From CAZAGD01 sp049699975 (lineage in GTDB: Bacteria; Desulfobacterota; SM23-61), in contig JBNAWB010000148.1 in assembly GCA_049699975.1 (NCBI GenBank), forward strand, positions 1 through 9,132: a stretch of 9,132 nt of DNA, read 5' to 3'. How positions within the stretch are numbered: position 1 is the first letter of the stretch; every line of letters starts with the position of its first letter. This document shows, piece after piece, positions 5,646-9,132 of this stretch. The notes below the pieces were generated by a model, which saw only the letters and a list, made by a program, of their open reading frames with translations, was not told the origin of the DNA and searched no databases. A program made the translations under genes and the position numbers.

Positions 5646-6539
5646 ATGGCAAACCAGAATTTAGTTGTGTTTATTACAGGAGGAACTGGATTTATTGGAC
5701 GAAATCTTGTTGAACAATTGCGTGATAAATATAAAATTTTAGCGCCGAGTCATCAAGAATTAGAATTGCTTGATGAAGAAGCGGTAAGTCAATATTTGCG
5801 TAGCCATAAAATCGACGTTGTCATTCATGGGGCAATCAAACCTGGACATAGAAACGCCAAGGACCCTACAAATTTAATTTATCCTAATACGCGTATATTT
5901 TTTAACTTGGCCAGGAATAATAAATACTTTCGAAAAATGATATGGCTAAGTTCCGGAGCAGTTTATGATATGCGTTATTATAAACCGAAAATGAGTGAAG
6001 ATTATTTTGATACCCACGTTCCGCAGGATGAAACGGGGTATTATAAATACATTTGTGCAAAATATGCTGAACTTTCTCCTAATATAATAGAACTGCGTCC
6101 TTTTGGAGTTTTTGGAAAGTATGAAGATTGGGAGATTCGGTTTATTTCTAATGCAATCTGTAAGACCCTTTTTGATCTACCTATCACCATCAAACAAAAT
6201 CGACGTTTTGATTATTTATATATTAATGATCTTGTCAAGGTAATTGAATATTTCATTGATCATGAGACAAAATATAAAGCTTATAACGTGACGCCCGATG
6301 AGTCAATAGAGTTAAAAATATTAGCTGAAAAGGTGAGATCATATAGCGGCAAAGATTTGGAAATAAAGATTTCACAGCCAGGAATAGGAGTAGAATATAG
6401 CGGATCTAATTTTCGCTTACGAAGCCAAATTCCTGATCTCCAATTTACGGATATCGACGTAGCCATTGCCGAATTGTATGAATGGTATAAGAGTAACCGT
6501 TATCTAATAAATCGAGATGCGTTATTAATCGATAAATAA
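5646..6539 (+). CDS. Extended SDR, NAD-dependent epimerase/ketoreductase, YerF-like by context
   Basis: This 297-residue protein has the extended short-chain dehydrogenase/reductase fold. TGGTGFIG (residues 11-18) binds NAD(P), LSSGAVYD (101-108) carries the catalytic Ser, and YICAK (Tyr135, Lys139) is the Y-x3-K pair. ELRPFGVFG (149-157) and the following segment bind the nucleotide sugar. Lying between the E3 gene and the ThDP enzyme, it most likely reduces the keto group of a CDP-3,6-dideoxyhexose intermediate or of its branched product, like YerF in yersiniose synthesis. Sequence alone does not separate this from Abe-, Tyv- or AscF-type reductases/epimerases. The 29-base upstream gap is almost pure A/T and I see no ribosome binding site, so translation may be weak or depend on ribosomes from upstream. 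Confidence 0.75.
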   Translation: MANQNLVVFITGGTGFIGRNLVEQLRDKYKILAPSHQELELLDEEAVSQYLRSHKIDVVIHGAIKPGHRNAKDPTNLIYPNTRIFFNLARNNKYFRKMIWLSSGAVYDMRYYKPKMSEDYFDTHVPQDETGYYKYICAKYAELSPNIIELRPFGVFGKYEDWEIRFISNAICKTLFDLPITIKQNRRFDYLYINDLVKVIEYFIDHETKYKAYNVTPDESIELKILAEKVRSYSGKDLEIKISQPGIGVEYSGSNFRLRSQIPDLQFTDIDVAIAELYEWYKSNRYLINRDALLIDK

Positions 6540-6550
6540 ATTTAAGAAAA

Positions 6551-6567
6551 AAGGGGCTACCCCAATG
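6551..6567 (+). promoter_or_regulatory. Ribosome binding site inside a tiny hairpin before the ThDP gene
   Basis: AAGGGG (6551-6556) is the only Shine-Dalgarno candidate for ATG 6565. Its GGGG (6553-6556) can pair with CCCC (6560-6563) across a CTA loop, leaving one base before the ATG. The stem is short but all G-C and would hide the site. Confidence 0.4.
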
Positions 6568-8376
6568 ATAAGAGTTTCGGATTATTTAGCAAAGCGATTA
6601 GTAGATTATGGTGTAAAGCATGTTTTTATGCTTCCCGGTGGTGGGGCTATGTATTTAAATGATTCATTGGGGCATGAAAAAGGTCTATGCGTGATATCAA
6701 ACCATCACGAACAAGCCTGCGCCATGGCGGCTGAAGGTTACTCGCGGGTGAGCGGCAAAATTGGAGTCGTCAATGTTACAACCGGGCCGGGCGGGATTAA
6801 TGCTTTAAATGGAGTATTTGGAGCATGGACCGATTCTATTCCAATGTTGATCATATCTGGACAGGTAAAAAGGGAGACTTGTATGGGTTTTAACCATGTC
6901 CCCTCCCTGAGGCAGCTTGGAGATCAAGAAGGGGACATTATTTCAATGGCTAAAGTTATCACCAAGTATGCAGTGCTAGTGCGTGATCCAGAAACTATAC
7001 GGTATCATTTGGAAAAAGCCATCCACATGGCGACAACTGGACGGCCGGGTCCAGTCTGGATAGATATCCCGCTTGATATTCAGAGTAGCTTAATAGATGA
7101 AGAAAAATTAATTGGCTATAATCTAAAAGAAAATGATAATGAATATGACCGATCAATTCTTGTTGAGCAATGCCGGGAAGTGTTAACAAGAATTCAGAAG
7201 TCATCTCGGCCTGTTATTTTGGCTGGGACCGGAGTGAGATTAGCTAACGCATTAGATATTTTTGATAAAGTAATCCATAAATTGAGGATTCCTGTTACAA
7301 CTGCCTGGACTCATGACATTATTGCTTCAGATGATCCACTTTTCTGTGGCCGACCTGGTACTATTGGCACAAGAGCTGGGAACTTTACTGTCCAAAACGC
7401 GGATCTTCTGTTAATAATCGGTAGCCGACTAAACATCAGACAAGTAAGCTATAATTGGCAATCTTTCGCACGATATGCTTATAAAATTTGGGTGGATATT
7501 GATCCTGCTGAATTAAATAAGCCAACGGTTAAGCCTGATTTTGCGATCCAGGCAGATGCGCGCATTTTTTTAGAAGAACTTGATCGCCAAATTGAAAAAA
7601 ATTCGTATGATCCTTCAAAATTTGAATCTTGGTTAAGCTGGTGTCGCGAAAGAATGGTTCTTTATCCCCCCGTTCTTTCGAAGCATCGAGTATTTAACGG
7701 AAAAATTAATCCTTATCATTTTATTGAAGTATTGTTTAATAATCTTAGCAATGATGATGTGGTAGTATGCGGAAATGCTACTGCTTGTATAGTTGCTTTC
7801 CAAACGGCATTTTTAAAGAAAGGGCAACGGCTATTCAGTAATTCAGGAGCGGCATCCATGGGATATGACCTACCAGCGGCAATAGGAGCAGCTGTAGCTA
7901 GAGAAGGAAAGAGAGTCATTTGCTTGGCAGGGGATGGCAGCATTCAATTAAACATTCAGGAGTTACAAACTGTTGTCCATTATGGATTACCCATAAAGAT
8001 ATTTGTATTGAACAATGATGGATATCTATCTATCCGTTCCACACAGAGCACCTTTTTTGGACGTTTTGTAGGTGAGAGCCCAAAAAGCGGTGTAACTTTT
8101 CCTGATATGACAAGGATTGCTAATGCCTATGGAATTCCTGCTTTAAAAATTGACAAACCAAACTTTGCTAATGAAATTAAAAAAATTCTGAATACTCCAG
8201 GTCCTTCTTTAGGAGAAGTAATGCTGGATCCTCAACAGTTATTTGAGCCAAGGATGAGCTCGAAGCAACTTCCTGATGGACGGATTGTTTCACCCTCTTT
8301 AGAGGATATGTTTCCATTTTTGCCTCGAGAAGAATTGGAAAAAAATTGTCTTTTCCCTAAAAGTGATTCAATATGA
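6565..8376 (+). CDS. ThDP-dependent acetolactate-synthase-like enzyme, YerE-like by context
   Basis: This is a full-length thiamine-diphosphate enzyme of 603 residues with the three acetolactate-synthase-type domains. The N-terminal pyrimidine-binding domain has FMLPGGGAM and the catalytic Glu49 in NHHEQACAMAAEGYSR. The central Rossmann-like domain begins near SSRPVILAGTG. The C-terminal domain holds the ThDP/Mg motif GDG(456-458)-X24-NN(483-484). ISGQVKRE resembles the AHAS group, some of which bind FAD. In this operon a valine/isoleucine role is unlikely. It follows CDP-3,6-dideoxyhexose genes, matching YerE, which transfers a two-carbon unit from pyruvate to C4 of CDP-3,6-dideoxy-4-hexulose in yersiniose A synthesis. 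The substrate is inferred from context, and another C2-transfer to a sugar is possible. The stop overlaps the HAD start as ATGA. Confidence 0.8.
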   Translation: MIRVSDYLAKRLVDYGVKHVFMLPGGGAMYLNDSLGHEKGLCVISNHHEQACAMAAEGYSRVSGKIGVVNVTTGPGGINALNGVFGAWTDSIPMLIISGQVKRETCMGFNHVPSLRQLGDQEGDIISMAKVITKYAVLVRDPETIRYHLEKAIHMATTGRPGPVWIDIPLDIQSSLIDEEKLIGYNLKENDNEYDRSILVEQCREVLTRIQKSSRPVILAGTGVRLANALDIFDKVIHKLRIPVTTAWTHDIIASDDPLFCGRPGTIGTRAGNFTVQNADLLLIIGSRLNIRQVSYNWQSFARYAYKIWVDIDPAELNKPTVKPDFAIQADARIFLEELDRQIEKNSYDPSKFESWLSWCRERMVLYPPVLSKHRVFNGKINPYHFIEVLFNNLSNDDVVVCGNATACIVAFQTAFLKKGQRLFSNSGAASMGYDLPAAIGAAVAREGKRVICLAGDGSIQLNIQELQTVVHYGLPIKIFVLNNDGYLSIRSTQSTFFGRFVGESPKSGVTFPDMTRIANAYGIPALKIDKPNFANEIKKILNTPGPSLGEVMLDPQQLFEPRMSSKQLPDGRIVSPSLEDMFPFLPREELEKNCLFPKSDSI

Positions 8377-9074
8377 AAATTGATAGCATTTTTTTTGATT
8401 TTGACGGTACTCTAGTCGACTCTTTACCAGGAATTCAACAGGCTTTTGAATCAGCAGTAAAGGCAGTATTACCATCATATCCAATTCCTGATTTAGGTTC
8501 CCATATCGGCCCGCCAATTAGAGAGATTTTTCGTACCATTTTTAAAGATTTATCGGAAGAAAAAATTGATGCGCTCGTTAGTCACTTTCGACAAAATTAT
8601 GATCAAGAGAGCTGCATAATGGCAAAAGTTTACCCTAAAGTTCCAGAAACTCTTTACATTTTAAATCAAATGGGAATTAAATGTTTTCTTATAACTAATA
8701 AGCCAATTGCGCCCACCAAACGGATATTGAAAAATTCGGATCTCGAAGGCTATTTCCAAACTGTAATTTCGCCCGATGTTAAAATACCGCCATTTAAAAA
8801 TAAAATAGAAATGGCTATTTTTATAATTAGGAAATATCAGATAAAACCGTCGTTTACTCTTTTTGTGGGCGACTCCCAAGAAGATCAAAGAGCTGCTAAA
8901 GAAAGTGGAACTATTTTTATACCTGCTGTCTATGGGTATGGGGGAATTAGAGTTAATAGTCAAATTGCTAAAAAAATAGCCTTGTCAACTTTTTCGGATT
9001 TATTACTCATCATTGGTAGCAAAAATGAAGAATTACGTCAAAAATTATCTAAATTCAGCTTTGATATCCTATAA
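8373..9074 (+). CDS. HAD-superfamily phosphatase, phosphoglycolate-phosphatase-like
   Basis: This 233-residue HAD hydrolase has all four motifs: DFDGTL with nucleophile Asp9 and general acid Asp11, LITNK with Thr108, a Lys in PPFKNK (142 or 144), and VGDSQED with Asp167 and Asp171. A helical cap domain between motifs I and II (about 16-85) makes it a C1-cap, phosphoglycolate/beta-phosphoglucomutase-like member. It starts in a 4-base ATGA overlap with the ThDP gene, so the two are translationally coupled. The substrate cannot be read from sequence. A role on a sugar phosphate, or removing a phosphorylated by-product of the pathway, is an inference. Its TAA ends two bases before the right IS end at 9077. 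It looks complete, but its last residues or 3' region might have been trimmed by the IS. Confidence 0.85.
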   Translation: MKIDSIFFDFDGTLVDSLPGIQQAFESAVKAVLPSYPIPDLGSHIGPPIREIFRTIFKDLSEEKIDALVSHFRQNYDQESCIMAKVYPKVPETLYILNQMGIKCFLITNKPIAPTKRILKNSDLEGYFQTVISPDVKIPPFKNKIEMAIFIIRKYQIKPSFTLFVGDSQEDQRAAKESGTIFIPAVYGYGGIRVNSQIAKKIALSTFSDLLLIIGSKNEELRQKLSKFSFDIL

Positions 9075-9076
9075 AG

Positions 9077-9132
9077 TTTCAGTCTTGTCCAAATTAAGTT
9101 TTGAAGTTGAGCCCTGATTTGGTATAAAAAGT
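9077..9132 (+). mobile_element. 5' end of an IS4-like insertion sequence, right copy
   Basis: From TTTCAG at 9077 the sequence repeats the left element end in inverted orientation: 44 identical bases, then 9 of 12. Because similarity extends past a normal terminal repeat into the promoter region, this should be the 5' end of a second copy, with its transposase starting about 40 bases beyond the window and reading rightwards. The outer arm of the inverted repeat (GTTGAGCCCT, 9106-9115) is present; the inner arm would lie outside the window. Confidence 0.85.
9101..9128 (+). promoter_or_regulatory. Predicted transposase promoter of the right IS4-like copy
   Basis: TTGAAG (9101-9106) and TATAAA (9123-9128) are separated by 16 bases. 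The -10 is closer to consensus than CATAAA in the left copy. The predicted start lies just past the window edge, so the native transcript would not include the GTTGAGCCCT arm inside the spacer. Confidence 0.5.

Noticed and set aside
7716..7943. Minus-strand genes within the operon (also near 3656-3931, 6281-6466, 6995-7204, 8661-8963)
   Set aside because: All lie opposite conserved coding motifs, are compositionally biased shadows and lack convincing starts.
6565..8376. Housekeeping acetolactate synthase for branched-chain amino acids
   Set aside because: The domain motifs fit, but there is no small regulatory subunit or ilv neighbour, and the gene lies inside a CDP-dideoxysugar operon with coupled translation. 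A sugar role is more likely.

Overview
This is an AT-rich bacterial window with the look of an accessory or O-antigen-type locus. A set of CDP-sugar genes sits between two outward-facing ends of the same insertion sequence. Shine-Dalgarno sites are recognisable upstream of several genes (transposase, DUF2283, rfbF, rfbG), which fits a Gram-negative or related bacterium using the standard code. The taxon cannot be fixed. A palindromic GGCGGATCCGCC-type repeat and the IS4/DUF4372 and DUF4258/DUF2283 families would suit an uncultured Omnitrophota-, Desulfobacterota- or Nitrospirota-like genome, but that is a weak guess.

Layout. Positions 1-278 hold the 5' end of an IS4-like element with a minus-strand transposase that runs off the window and is frameshifted by an 11-bp insertion. 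Positions 361-840 hold a DUF4258/DUF2283 toxin-antitoxin-like pair whose first gene has an in-frame TAA. Positions about 848-1370 hold an internally deleted IS3-family element. Its orfA start is joined to its orfB end, with a small GC-rich palindromic repeat exactly at the junction. Positions 1371-1558 hold a C-terminal-looking fragment of an unknown gene. Positions 1678-9074 hold one tightly packed, co-directional operon: rfbF, rfbG, rfbH, an E3-type flavin reductase with an in-frame TAG, an extended SDR, a ThDP-dependent acetolactate-synthase-like enzyme and a HAD phosphatase. At 9077 a second copy of the IS4-like end begins in inverted orientation.

How the genes work together. RfbF makes CDP-glucose, RfbG converts it to CDP-4-keto-6-deoxyglucose, and RfbH with an electron-donating E3 removes the C3 hydroxyl to give a CDP-3,6-dideoxy-4-hexulose. 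RfbH has the His-for-Lys swap and the C-X57-C-X1-C-X7-C cluster motif. The ThDP enzyme placed after the 3,6-dideoxy steps is most easily read as a YerE-like enzyme adding a two-carbon unit from pyruvate at C4. The SDR would then be a YerF-like ketoreductase. The inferred product is a CDP-activated branched-chain 3,6-dideoxyhexose of the yersiniose kind. No glycosyltransferase is present, so this is a sugar-donor cassette.

Decay is widespread: one frameshift, two single nonsense codons in otherwise intact frames, one deleted IS and one gene fragment. If the TAG at 4975 is real and not read through, the pathway would lose its dedicated reductase. The IS4-like ends also carry an inverted repeat that can hide the transposase ribosome binding site only in read-through transcripts, echoing the known IS10/IS50 logic.
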